In this document: piece by piece, positions 36,701-44,844 of the stretch
Layout: every line of letters begins with the position of its first letter
Numbering within the stretch: the stretch's first letter is position 1
Origin: Phoronis australis
Taxonomy: Eukaryota; Phoronida; Phoronidae
DNA length: 64,000 nt
Direction of reading: 5' to 3'
Assembly (NCBI GenBank): GCA_002633005.1
Contig: NMRA01000320.1
Coordinates: 420,405 to 484,404, forward strand
The notes under the pieces: generated by a model
The model's input: the letters and a program-made list of their open reading frames with translations, nothing else
Databases searched by the model: none
What the model was told of the DNA's origin: nothing
Made by a program: the position numbers and the translations under genes

Positions 36701-39700
36701 TAGAGAATTCCATCGCGAACGTACGAATTTGTTCGATTATTCACGTACTTTTGAAACTGAAAACGAAATTTAAAATCGTAAAAACCCCATTGGAAGACGA
36801 ATGTAGGCCTACACTGTATTACAAAACATTCATCAGGAAAACAGTCAAGGCTACGGAGGATCTTAACGACAAGTATGTGTATAAGTCAAATATCTACAAA
36901 ACCATAGATTACAACACAATATAAGAATGTGTTTTCTTAGCGGACAGGCTGTTAGAATTTGATTTTTCTTTCTACCAGTCAGCCATTAATTGGGTCACGT
37001 GACCATATCTTTTTAATTACATTTAGCAAAAAGAAAGATAATTTGGCAACAAAATAACGAAATCAATAACGTGACCAAATGTAGTTTGATTTAAATATAT
37101 ATGAAATCTCAAGAACGCTGTTACTGGCACCATTACAAAAAACGCCATAACTCTAGTAGCATCGCATGATCGAAAACCACTGATTTTATTTTCATGAGAA
37201 TGTCACGTGCGCACTCGTCGCTCTTAATGTTTTAATATCACTTAAATGTGACACTAGCTTAACTCGCACCTCCATCTGCAAGTGCTTAGACTCTGACGTT
37301 CAAGATTTACCTGCTTAAACTTCTGGTCACTAAAGTTGTTTTTAAAATACAGTATTTCTATATGTTCTCAAAGTAACTTCCTGTTACCTACTTTTTCCTA
37401 AAAATAACATTCCTTTCCACTACTTTTAAGCAAAAAAAAACGTGAAATCAAGAAAAACTTACACTAGTTTATATTAGCCCATACCAAGACTGTATCGGTT
37501 GTAGCCTAAAATTCACTTGTAATCGAGAGGCTGACTAAATGAAAGCAGTCAAAATTTGAACTGTTGGAAACACTTTCTGATTTCCCTGTACTGAATCCTT
37601 AGTGTCCATCTAGATGCTCTTTCTGACAACTGAAACAAAGTCTTGCCATGCAAAAGGAAAATTTCCACCGCCTCCCGTTCAGTTACGGCAGGACCTCGCT
37701 AAAAAGCAAGACTTCGCGAGATAACGTGAGATATTGCTATGTATTTCCAGTGAGAACACGCGACTTTGGCTAGATTTTAGCTAGGTCCTAGCGTAGGTCT
37801 TAACGTTACTGAACGCACGCCCGGTTAGTGTAGAGGAAAGTGTGCTCATTTGTCTTGGTTAAATGCGTTTGCTCAGATAAACAGTGGGAAATAACAGGTT
37901 TCCTAACAACATTTACTAACTGAAATTTACCCCGCCAAAGTACGTCGTTACTTCGTGGTCCCACAACGAGAAATTCAACGTGTCAAAATTGTCTTCGAAT
38001 ACCAGTCGCATTCTAGGATGAGCTGAAATTATACCGTACACTTTATCAAATGACCGTCACCCACCACTCGTGATAATCTCACGTTACCATCATCACCCAT
38101 CATTGACCATCGCCATCACACACAACCATACCCATCACCCGCTTATCCGTGACACACCACATATATGCAGGGAAGATAATATAGACAAAATATAGTATAG
38201 GTTAATTTCTAAGGACATTTTCAGCGGCGCCAGTAGTGGCAAAAAATGCCACTGTCGAGAGTTATGCAGAACGTCACTGCAAATTGTGGAGCTCGCGTGA
38301 CGTAAAAGGAATTGGGAACAGTCGAAGCAATCCTCGCAAATAATGAAACGAGGAGATTTTACACTGGCTTCATGGATTTACGAGACTTTTAATATGGGTC
38401 ATCACAAAATCTTCGTTGAACGTACCAAAGTTAGTGGGTGGTAACAGAGAAGTGCAGTGACGTAGTGGTAAGATTAGAGGTAAACAGGCGCCCAAAGCCC
38501 ATCGCATCGCCGTGAGTGCTGAATATTAAAAGTGCATTACATTAAACTCGCAAACCTGACTCATAAACATGTAAGCCTATTTTTTGACTCACGGGTGGGT
38601 ATCTCCATAGAATTGGCAGTGGCGGATCTTTGATGTCGGAGAAAGAGGGTCCAACCACACATATTTGAAGGCAAAGGTCCGCGTGCATTCCAAGCGGTCT
38701 CTGAAGGGGGCCCATGTACAATTATAAAGGAAAATAGTAGCGTAACGCACAGAAACGATATATTGGCGGCGACTTTTAGTCGCCCGTGGGTGTGTCCTCG
38801 GGGCCCTTCGCCACCCCCTTTATCCACCTATGGTGTGACACCATAACTGTTTCTTATCTTGAAATATTAATAAAAATTCCATTCTTCGCCGATCATATGC
38901 CGGGTGATCGCGCGCACCGAAATGATCGGAAACAATGCTGTCGTCAGCATAGCCCTTTGCATGTTATCGTATCAAAACTACGCCCCACTATGTACCGTCA
39001 CTTGCGGCGCGTAGACGCTACGTTAAAGTGAAAACAGGTGGTTGCTATGCAGTGGCAGATCTACGTTTTCAGTAAGGGGGTTTAGGATTCGAGCGAATCC
39101 GAGGCGCGTATCGCCGATCGGATGGAAGGTCAGGATGAGGTTCCCCCCTCCCGTGTAAGATTTTTTGTGGTTTTTAGTAGCTGATTTCGTTTTTCTGGCG
39201 AAATGTGTTTCAATTTTCATTTTTAATCCTGTCCCGAGGGGAGGTTTGAACCCCCCTGTAGATCCGCCTCTACTATGATAAAATGTAAAAAGGTGGTTGA
39301 TTGCAATTACGTGTGCTTACCCCCCACTATACCGTAACTTACGGTGGGTAGGCGCTACATTGAAAAGCAAAAAGGTGGTTGGCTGTGCCTACGAGCGCCT
39401 ACGCCCCACTGCAGCATTGGAGAAGCGTAGGTAATATGCTAATTAAACTTACCCAAACCAGGTAATTAAAACAAAATAGTATGCCGAGTGGGTCTCGTTT
39501 TCAAAAAGTTTCGCAAAGCTGAAAATTGTGTGAGCGGGCGGATGAAAATTTATAATAAATCAATTGGACGAATTTTTTTCTCCATAATTTTACTGATTCC
39601 TCAACTATAAGAAATATGTTTTAATTATTATAGTAACAATAAAACGTGAGCAATCTGCACTCACAAAGCATTTGATGTTAGACACAATCCATTTGCACTT

Positions 39701-41615
39701 GTAGCTCATTAAAACTCGCCAATACCATTTGGTTGAGCTCTAAACACGAGTGAAAAACGTATCGGTAAAGCCCGGTGTATTGGTAAGAATTACATTACGG
39801 TTATGTAGTATCCTAGGAGAATGTCGAAACTTGGCTAACTTCGGAACATCTCATCTGAGAAATCGGGCTTATCCTATATATACGAGTCTTTCACATACTA
39901 TGTTTTATGCAAAACTCTCCAAAAAGATATTAGCATTTGTTTTAAAGGTTTCATTTTTGCATGATGTGAGGGGTTATAAAAATGGACTTTTATAATTTCC
40001 AAGCAAAAACAAAAACGAAATGGTATTCTGTGGTTTTTGCAATTTTAAATTTCTGTGAAAATTTGATCATGAACCTTTCTTTTATGCTCAATTTTACGAA
40101 AAAGACATGATCACGTGACCCAATTAATGGTGCATTGTTAAAAAGTAAAAATTCAAACTCTATAGGCTTTCTATATTAAGAAAATACATACTGGAATAAA
40201 ATCTGTAATTTTATTAGATATTCGGCAAAATTGGCGGACCTGTAGAAAAGTTTCAACGTAAACTTAACTTACCACTCGACTTGAAACACTCGTATTTTAC
40301 AATCATATACTTGTTCTTTGTAGAGCACGGAATCCGACATTCTTTTTGGCCAGAACACTTCTTTTTGATCTACAACACAAAGATTGCAGTCAAAATTACG
40401 AGCACAGCATTGATAATGCAGGTGCATAAAATCGTCAGCGCTATGGCGGATCGAGGAGTTTGTGTCTACATGGATTTGGGCCAATGTGAAAGCAGATTAA
40501 CGTGCGAGGGGATGGTTTTCCCTTGGACTAAGACACACACANNNNNNNNNNNNNNNNNNNNNNNNNNNNNNNNNNNNNNNNNNNNNNNNNNNNNNNNNNN
40601 NNNNNNNNNNNNNNNNNNNNNNNNNNNNNNNNNNNNNNNNNNNNNNNNNNNNNNNNNNNNNNNNNNNNNNNNNNNNNGTTGCTGTATTACAACGTTGTAA
40701 TTGCAGTCTTGTTTGCCAGTCGTTACTAACCTGAAGGAACGCCCTCCTGTTGCCCGCCTCGGTCGCTTGTCGTCGTCGAATGGCCGACTGAATGTGGACC
40801 AGGTTTCCTCGGGGGCAGGAGACCCTCAATTTGTTACGACGGCAAATGAGCCTGTAGGAGTCTGCGAGTGGGCAAGGAAAATATGGAAGACACGTTACAT
40901 AAGCATCACAAGATGTGGCCAGAAAAATGTCTGTAAAGTATACGTGCACAACTCAAATCAAGAGTTATAATGGGGAAATTGACCTTCGAGCTTCTTAGGA
41001 GAGATTCTTACACTGCCTCATCTTTTGTATTTGGGTCCCTAGTTAGTTCTTTTTACAGGTCAGAGTCCAGGTGCAAGAATCGTTTGAAAACTTTTCCCGC
41101 ATCTTTTTTGGAGCGCAACGCTTTGAAATCTGAGATTTTTGGGCATAGAGGTCTCAGAAATTGTCGAAAGGTGTCAAAATTTCGTGCAACTGCTCAAAGA
41201 TTTGTGCCTGATCACAGTTTAGTTTATTTACATCAACCTCTATATTGGATGTGTTAAATACCCTTCGAGTGGTGGTGCGACCACTGACCAACCAGTAAAT
41301 CAATTCTAAGAGCTTGTCACCTCAAAGTGCCATGGAGAATTCATGTCCAGGTAGCCTACTATCATATAACACATTGTTTTTCAAGACTGGACCAGAATCA
41401 CGTACCGCCGTGATCACTGACCGAAACCCATTTTAAATAAAACCACACGGACAGTACGAGTTATGACTGCCCGGAGCCATTACAATATTTGCTTGAGAAT
41501 TACATTCCATTACCAAGCAACTACTCACAAATGATACCAGCTTACCCGTAAACGACATCGTCCAACACACGAGTAGACATAAAACTGGAAGGGTTAACGT
41601 CGCACGCGCCATCAT
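27493..41615 (-). CDS. Secreted SUEL-lectin / GH16 beta-1,3-glucanase (GNBP-like) fusion, 12 exons, 441 aa
   Basis: Exons 5' to 3' on the minus strand: 41,615-41,546, 40,861-40,731, 40,369-40,273, 38,022-37,931, 36,756-36,691, 32,968-32,908, 32,606-32,448, 31,029-30,952, 30,819-30,702, 29,701-29,630, 28,371-28,227, 27,729-27,493. All junctions keep frame (442 codons with stop). A signal peptide (1-23) precedes a rhamnose/galactose-binding lectin-like domain (24-97; C30, C39, C72, C78, C82, C95; SCPRGNLVHI and KYMIVKYEC). A GH16 domain (about 106-438) follows with RLVFEDNFD, NSYVRDGILYIKP, SARMR, GDWIWPALW, HWGP, MAPFDKEF and NVAVGG. The active site GEIDLVE (E244, D246, E249) is intact, so endo-1,3-beta-glucanase activity is predicted; many insect GNBPs lack it. 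No CBM39 is present. The role, immune recognition or laminarin digestion, is inferred. Confidence 0.92.
28227..28371 (-). CDS. Lectin-glucanase exon 11
   Basis: Residues 315-363: FLVDGVILKTIQPPDGFWKL, then GNF, NPW and KMAPFDKE. VDG....I.P..GFW.LG.F and NPW...KMAPFD are family-specific. Acceptor ACGTAG, donor GTTTGT. Confidence 0.95.
29206..29330 (+). pseudogene. LINE reverse-transcriptase fragment
   Basis: Inside intron 10. The plus-strand frame reads MLFIDLSKAFDTVSRLVVQ, matching motif A of non-LTR retrotransposon reverse transcriptases (LDLSKAFDTVDH). Stops flank it and no other RT motif survives. Confidence 0.55.
29630..29701 (-). CDS. Lectin-glucanase exon 10
   Basis: Residues 291-314: YTNQGTFASEFHTYGAEWNE then TQF; the F..EFH.YG.EW block of GH16 enzymes. 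Acceptor CATTACAG, donor GTACAG. The longer reading frame around it is intron read-through. Confidence 0.94.
30702..30819 (-). CDS. Lectin-glucanase exon 9
   Basis: Residues 252-290: GNQNLTLPDGEQIGITQAG, QTLHWGPYWP. G.xNLT and TLHWGP are conserved after the active site in GNBPs. Acceptor TTTATAG, donor GTGAGT. Confidence 0.95.
30952..31029 (-). CDS. Lectin-glucanase exon 8 (GH16 catalytic motif)
   Basis: Residues 226-251: ALWLLPTHEEYGIWPASGEI then DLVETR. E244 (nucleophile), D246 and E249 (acid/base) form the GH16 ExDxxE motif. Acceptor CGTTTCAG, donor GTGGGT. Confidence 0.96.
31261..31760. repeat. Interspersed repeat with GGTCACGTGACC core, copy 1
   Basis: In intron 7. Blocks CCAAATTTG..TAAATTCGGAGC and CGGATTCACATGAAATTTTC are followed about 300 bases on by GGTCACGTGACC, AATCAAACTCTGCAGGC and TTTCTG. 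Related copies lie at 36,935-37,215 (inverted) and 39,800-40,210. Confidence 0.55.
32448..32606 (-). CDS. Lectin-glucanase exon 7
   Basis: Residues 173-225: FCTGAKRPQGCKSN, PPPIQSARMRSDKMFNFKYG and KIEIRAMMPAGDWIWP. IQSAR.R, F.F.YGK.E.RA..P.GDW.WP is diagnostic for the GNBP/GH16 family. Acceptor CTTTCAAG, donor GTTAGT. Confidence 0.95.
32908..32968 (-). CDS. Lectin-glucanase exon 6 (short, variable)
   Basis: Residues 153-172 (TLSSNMPTESSAGGEYLKRK) plus one base. It has no strong family motif beyond following IKP with TL. It is accepted because acceptor TAATTTCAG, donor GTGAGT and both phases (0 in, 1 out) fit the only gap in the model. Confidence 0.75.
33106..33740. repeat. Large inverted repeat, left arm (transposon copy)
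   Basis: Reverse complement of 38,473-39,420 at roughly 85-90% by eye. It contains TAACGTAGC, GGCGCGCGATCACC, a nested CAGTGGCGGATC-type element (about 33,385-33,605) and GGCGATACGATGGGC. Located in intron 5 and non-coding. Confidence 0.85.
33385..33605. mobile_element. Nested hAT-like MITE (left-arm copy)
   Basis: Bounded by CATAGGTGGATAAAAGGGGG at one end and the reverse complement of CAGTGGCGGATCTTTGATG at the other. Its homologue in the right arm is at about 38,620-38,835. Confidence 0.5.
33900..34490 (+). pseudogene. LINE 3' end: decayed ORF2 C-terminus and tail
   Basis: Frames read HVFFACEVCKEERVQLFQVL and then, after a frameshift near 34,115, PKLYNKINFFLYG and FEIVSEILYNIKSL. This looks like the C-terminal region of LINE ORF2 proteins (H.LF.C..Y...R..L...). 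It is followed by an A/T-rich tail with AATAAACATTAAAAAAG (near 34,462). Assignment is by general resemblance. Confidence 0.45.
34633..35560 (+). pseudogene. Degenerate transposon-type ORF
   Basis: In intron 5. The plus-strand frame 34,633-34,830 includes LEARYLAIQHL and TLGVQGTTKFGFHY before a stop. Further fragments are LILGLCGMTSGDAEA (about 34,855-34,900), MCNTVTDQANACKKLNGLLH (about 34,990-35,050) and later SFPGGYVTKEQLV. The order 'DGTTKFG.HY, LGL..M.SGDAE, TM.D....K.FN.LL' resembles a repeat-encoded ORF common in marine invertebrate genomes. Multiple stops and shifts show it is dead. Confidence 0.45.
36691..36756 (-). CDS. Lectin-glucanase exon 5
   Basis: Residues 131-152: FQKYVNNRTNSYVRDGILYI then KP, the highly conserved NNR.NSYV.DG.LYIKP strand of GNBPs. 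Both ends in phase 0; acceptor GTTTTCAG, donor GTAAGT. Confidence 0.95.
36935..37215. repeat. Interspersed repeat with GGTCACGTGACC core, copy 2 (inverted)
   Basis: In intron 4. The reverse complement carries TGGTCACGTGACCCAATTAA then AATCAAATTCTAACAGCCTG, aligning with copies 1 and 3. Confidence 0.55.
37677..37826. mobile_element. MITE with CGTTCAGTA.CGCTAGGACC termini, copy 2
   Basis: Inverted relative to 2,211-2,348. It shares GTTCAGT, AGGACCTCGCTAAAAAGCA, CTTCGCGAGAT.ACGTGAGAT, and ends TAACGTTACTGAACG. Lies in intron 4. Confidence 0.65.
37931..38022 (-). CDS. Lectin-glucanase exon 4 (start of GH16 domain)
   Basis: Residues 100-130: HPRMRLVFEDNFDTLNFSLW then DHEVTTYFGG. L.FEDNFDTL is the conserved beginning of the GNBP/GH16 domain. 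Acceptor AATTTCAG, donor GTAAAT. Confidence 0.93.
38473..39420. repeat. Large inverted repeat, right arm (transposon copy)
   Basis: Partner of 33,106-33,740, in intron 3. It is longer because of a 223-bp MITE insertion (39,050-39,272) and an extra partial tandem unit (ACCGTAACTTACGG ... AAAAAGGTGGTTG). Exons 4 and 5 lie between the two arms. Confidence 0.85.
39050..39272. mobile_element. hAT-like MITE insertion with empty-site homologue
   Basis: Begins CAGTGGCAGATCTACGTTTT and ends CTGTAGATCCGCCTCTA. The sequence around it reads GGTTGCTATG [element] CTATGATAAAATG, while the homologous arm near 33,165 reads (reverse complement) GGTTGCTATGATAAAATG without insertion. At least CTATG is duplicated at the target. 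Confidence 0.8.
39800..40210. repeat. Interspersed repeat with TCACGTGA core, copy 3
   Basis: In intron 3. Contains GAAACTTGGCTAACTTCGGAAC, then GATCACGTGACCCAATTAAT and AATTCAAACTCTATAGGCTT, parallel to the copy at 31,261-31,760. Confidence 0.55.
40273..40369 (-). CDS. Lectin-glucanase exon 3 (lectin domain, second half)
   Basis: Residues 68-99: KKKCSGQKECRIPC then NKYMIVKYECF, matching the C.GK..C ... KYL.V.Y.C end of SUEL lectin domains. Acceptor TTGTGTTGTAG, donor GTAAGT. It leaves in phase 1, exactly what the first GH16 exon needs. A longer reading frame over this exon is in another frame and is a shadow. Confidence 0.85.
40542..40677. other. Assembly gap (136 N) in intron 2
   Basis: Undetermined bases between lectin exons 2 and 3. 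The true size is unknown. Exons 2 and 3 already join phase 0 to phase 0, but a further phase-0 exon supplying the missing lectin motif could hide here. Confidence 0.9.
40731..40861 (-). CDS. Lectin-glucanase exon 2 (lectin domain, first half)
   Basis: Residues 24-67. YRLICRRNKLRVSCPRGNLV matches the start of SUEL-type domains (C..x.L.L.CP.G..I.I..A). The YGR sugar-contact motif normally found next is replaced by IRRR. Acceptor is CCCACTCGCAG and donor CAG/GTTAGT. The frame also stays open past the donor to the N gap (ending LQLQRCNTA), so a longer exon cannot be excluded. Confidence 0.8.
41546..41615 (-). CDS. Lectin-glucanase exon 1 (signal peptide)
   Basis: Starts MMARATLTLPVLCLLVCWTM, a typical secretory signal with a short basic start and hydrophobic core. 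Ends ACGG before GTAAGC; the last G joins exon 2 to make Asp24. A second Met directly follows the first, so either could initiate. Confidence 0.85.
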
Positions 41616-42305
41616 CGTCTTCCCGCGGAAAACAAGGTTCAGTACCTGAGATTGATTTTGACAGAATAGTCGACCTTAGAATTCCAAAACCACGTTTACA
41701 GCACAGATTCTAAACTCAAGCTTTAATACGAAGACTTGAGTTTATTTTTGCACCTCCTGTCTGATCTATTTTCCAGTTCTTTGTACCCGACACACTTTTG
41801 GCCTCCTTTGCATTGTACGGTTGCAGGGGTGATAGAATATTGATGCAAGGCTGGTGGACGATTGCCGTCTCAACATTAATAATTTCTGATATTCCAGCTT
41901 TACGTCAAATGTAATCTATAATCCCTAAGTTGTTGCCACGCAAACACGATTATGAATCCATTAACTATCGTAACAAGCAAAATACTCATTTCTTCCAGGA
42001 CTTCGTTAATTAAGGGGCGTTGTGATTCCGTCGTTAATTGCTTAGATGTCAATGTTGAATTTTTAATCGAAGCTTTTTGAGGTGTGCAAACGTTCATTCG
42101 ATCTTTAAAGCTGAACTTCGTCCAGTTAAGCTTGTTAAAAAAGCGAAAATCAATGCCTTTATTCTGATAAAATCGATCACATGGTATTCTTTGAGGGTAC
42201 AGGACTCTGTTTCAACATCGAAAGCACTCAATTTTCGAGAAAACGCTTCAGAGTGTGTAAGGAATGACAAACCCTCAAAGACGATGCATGTACGCTTTGA
42301 TATGT
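41616..42305. other. Upstream region of the lectin-glucanase gene
   Basis: Presumed promoter and 5'UTR of the minus-strand gene. A 9-bp-stem hairpin (AAACTCAAG ... CTTGAGTTT, 41,712-41,743) is the only structure noted. I see no convincing TATA or NF-kB motif. Confidence 0.45.
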
Positions 42306-42657
42306 ACTTGAGTTGGCAACGCACTGTGAGGGATATTATAAGCCCAGTTACTTGAGTTGGTAACGCACTGTGAGGGATATTATAAGCCCAGTTACTTGAG
42401 TTGGTAACGCACTGTGAGGGATATTATAAGCCCAGTTATTTGAGTTGGCAACGCACTGTGAGGAATATTATAAGCCCAGTTACTTGAGTTGGTAACGCAC
42501 TGTGAGGAATATTATAAGCCCAGTTATTTGAGTTGGTAACGCACTGTGAAGAATATCATAAGCCCAGTTACTTGAGTTGGTAACGCACTGTGAGGAATAT
42601 TATAAGCCCAGTTACTTGAGTTGGTAACGCACTGTGAGCAATATTATAAGCCCAGTT
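42306..42657. repeat. 44-bp minisatellite, 8 copies
   Basis: Unit ACTTGAGTTGGTAACGCACT then GTGAGGGATATTATAAGCCC AGTT, repeated exactly eight times (starts 42,306, +44 each) with a few substitutions. No spacers, so not a CRISPR. It begins 691 bases upstream of the lectin-glucanase start codon. Confidence 0.95.
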
Positions 42658-44060
42658 TTAAAGGTTCAATGCCTAATTTAATTTTCGTTTCAGCCTGTTA
42701 AACAGATTGAAATGCAACTGCAGTTGTCTTGCCAAGCGACCAGGCAACTCAAATCACAGGCAATACGTACACTGCACGAAAAGCGCGATATTCAAGCCTC
42801 TACACGAAATACTAATCCTTGAAAAACGGAAAACTCTTTGTTATCATGCATTGCTCGAGTTAAATTAACATTCTATAACTCCTATAAACACCCCTGGAAA
42901 CGGGCATTAATTATCAAGCGTTATGAAAACGCCTTGAATATTATTACAGTATTTTTATGCGTCGAATTCGCAAATTTTATTGTTAGCGAACTCAGATATT
43001 CTTGTCAGTAATGTACAAAGAATTATATAAAGGTAAGCAATCGTATGATCCCGCTTTGACGAGAGCAAAAAAACTACTTCAGTTTTCGGATGAGTGGTCT
43101 TTAGGCAGCTAAACAGGGCGAATCGAAACTTTAACACAAGTTAAACCCTTCGTCTACTACAGGGAATATATGAACTATAGGTCCAGCAATACATACACGG
43201 ATTATTTATATTCGTACATGTATATATTGGTTTTCAAAGTTATGAATCCTGTATAATAGGTAAGCCTCAGTGTCTACTAAGAAACCGATTTGCCGCGATT
43301 AAAAACCGACTACCGTGTTGCCATACGATACTATTCATGTGTACTTTTGCTATGGCAGTTTATTCCAAGGCATGTGAACTGGGTTCTGCTCCCGTTACAA
43401 AGTTCGTCACAAAATGCCTTGGACCCTATCCATACACTGACTGTTTTATCAATATTAGGATTCAAGTGAGAATACTTTGCCAACTGGTAGAGAAACTCAA
43501 GTCATCATTTTGAAGAGCGCACCACTAATCATCTAGAAAGAGTATGGTATCATCTGCATATTGAATAATTTTATAAATTTGTATTCTAAAGAACTCACTT
43601 TTACGTCGCATTTTCTCAACTAAGATGTCATAATTTCAGCACTTAAGAAAAAGATATGATGCAGTTATAATAAATGTTCAACTAGTTGCATGTAAATCCA
43701 GACTGGAAGACAAAAAGTTGAACACTTTCGTTGAATTGTAAACCAACGAATACTCCCGGCGCACTTTAAATAAAGTAGAAGTTGGAAATACAATTTGGCC
43801 AATTCTGCTTTCATAAAAATGTGAGTAACGTTTTGCTATTATAATTTAGATAAATCCACATTTTGTTTCTAGTTTTTACGGATGCCTCATATCACATCAA
43901 CTGAAGCGTTTTTGTGAAAATTCAAGTTCGGACACAAGGGTAAAACTGCAAAGCTCTTTCACCAAAACGCGTTTTTTCAGACATTATGGACTATTTTTTG
44001 CCACTTCAATTTACAAAAACTAAAGGAATGAAAAGCAACCAGACGATTAAATGCACAAAA
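42658..44060. other. Intergenic between the two minus-strand genes
   Basis: AT-rich sequence without recognisable genes or elements. The short reading frame at 42,955-43,137 has no homology I can name. Confidence 0.45.
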
Positions 44061-44092
44061 CAGAGAAATGTTGTTGCCTGTCTTTATTTGCG

Positions 44093-44098
44093 GCTTTA
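44093..44098 (-). terminator. ITFG1: Candidate ITFG1 polyadenylation signal (AATAAA)
   Basis: TTTATT on the plus strand gives AATAAA on the minus strand 687 bases after the ITFG1 stop. Cleavage would fall near 44,065-44,080, giving a 3'UTR of about 0.7 kb. Confidence 0.5.
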
Positions 44099-44784
44099 GA
44101 AAAAGGCACAGAAGTTTCACCGAGTTGCTCTTGGCAAGATAGTGACAAACCAGCACTTTGAAAGAATTTGATCCTCAGGGCAGCATCCACCCAGTAAACT
44201 TAAAGGAAATCCAATGAGTTTTGTTTTTGATCAGAATGCATGCAAAGAGAAAAATAAGATTTCATTTTCTCCATAAATTATGGAATTCACCAACAGCAAT
44301 TACAGAGATATATACATCTTAAAAGCAATAGCCACAATATGGTTGATAGAGTACACAACATTAACGTACAATAACCATGAATGACATTAATCCTTGATAA
44401 ACACAAATGATTGATGACTCATACATCTGAATGACCCCTGACCTTGACCACTTGTTGGTTCCAAGTTGATCTCATTAAAGAACAGTAGGCTTCATTACAC
44501 ACAATAGAAAACGAGGCTAGTGAAAATCCTCTAATAAATAATAACAGCTTAGCTCAACTCTGAGAGTAATACAATCCTAGGCTCAACTGTAGTTTTTGAA
44601 AACAGCTCCTGGAACTCATTTTTCACATTTTCTGTAGTATTTCTGAACAGTCAAATTTCATTGCCCACCACGATTGTGAATACGAATACAGAACCGTAAG
44701 TACTGTAGCCTAGCCACCAGAGGGCGCCAGGAATGGAAGGCTAATAAATGAATAAAACATTGATTAACAACATAAAATATACTT

Positions 44785-44844
44785 CTACATTGCATCAAAA
44801 TGGAACTTGTGAGCATCTTGCCTCTTCTCCATTTTATCCTCTCT
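44785..44844 (-). CDS. ITFG1: ITFG1 exon 16 (cytosolic tail, stop)
   Basis: Residues 580-598: REDKMEKRQDAHKFHFDAM and TAG. The EKRQ.AH.FHFDAM tail is nearly invariant in animals. Acceptor TTTGTTTCAG. Confidence 0.97.
   Translation of the reverse strand, partial: REDKMEKRQDAHKFHFDAM

Noticed and set aside
40269-40484. 71-aa minus-strand reading frame over lectin exon 3
   Set aside because: It is in a different frame from the lectin motif (KYMIVKYEC) and ignores the acceptor at 40,370; the phase-compatible 97-nt exon is preferred.
40281-40949. Reading frames on both strands through the 40,542-40,677 gap
   Set aside because: They depend on N runs; only the 40,731-40,861 part is supported as an exon.
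41712-41743. 9-bp hairpin as a terminator or regulatory RNA
   Set aside because: Short stem in AT-rich DNA upstream of a eukaryotic gene; no functional support.
42306-42657. CRISPR array
   Set aside because: Units are contiguous with no spacers and the genome is clearly eukaryotic; it is a minisatellite. The same applies to the 29-, 20-, 61- and 32/39-bp arrays.
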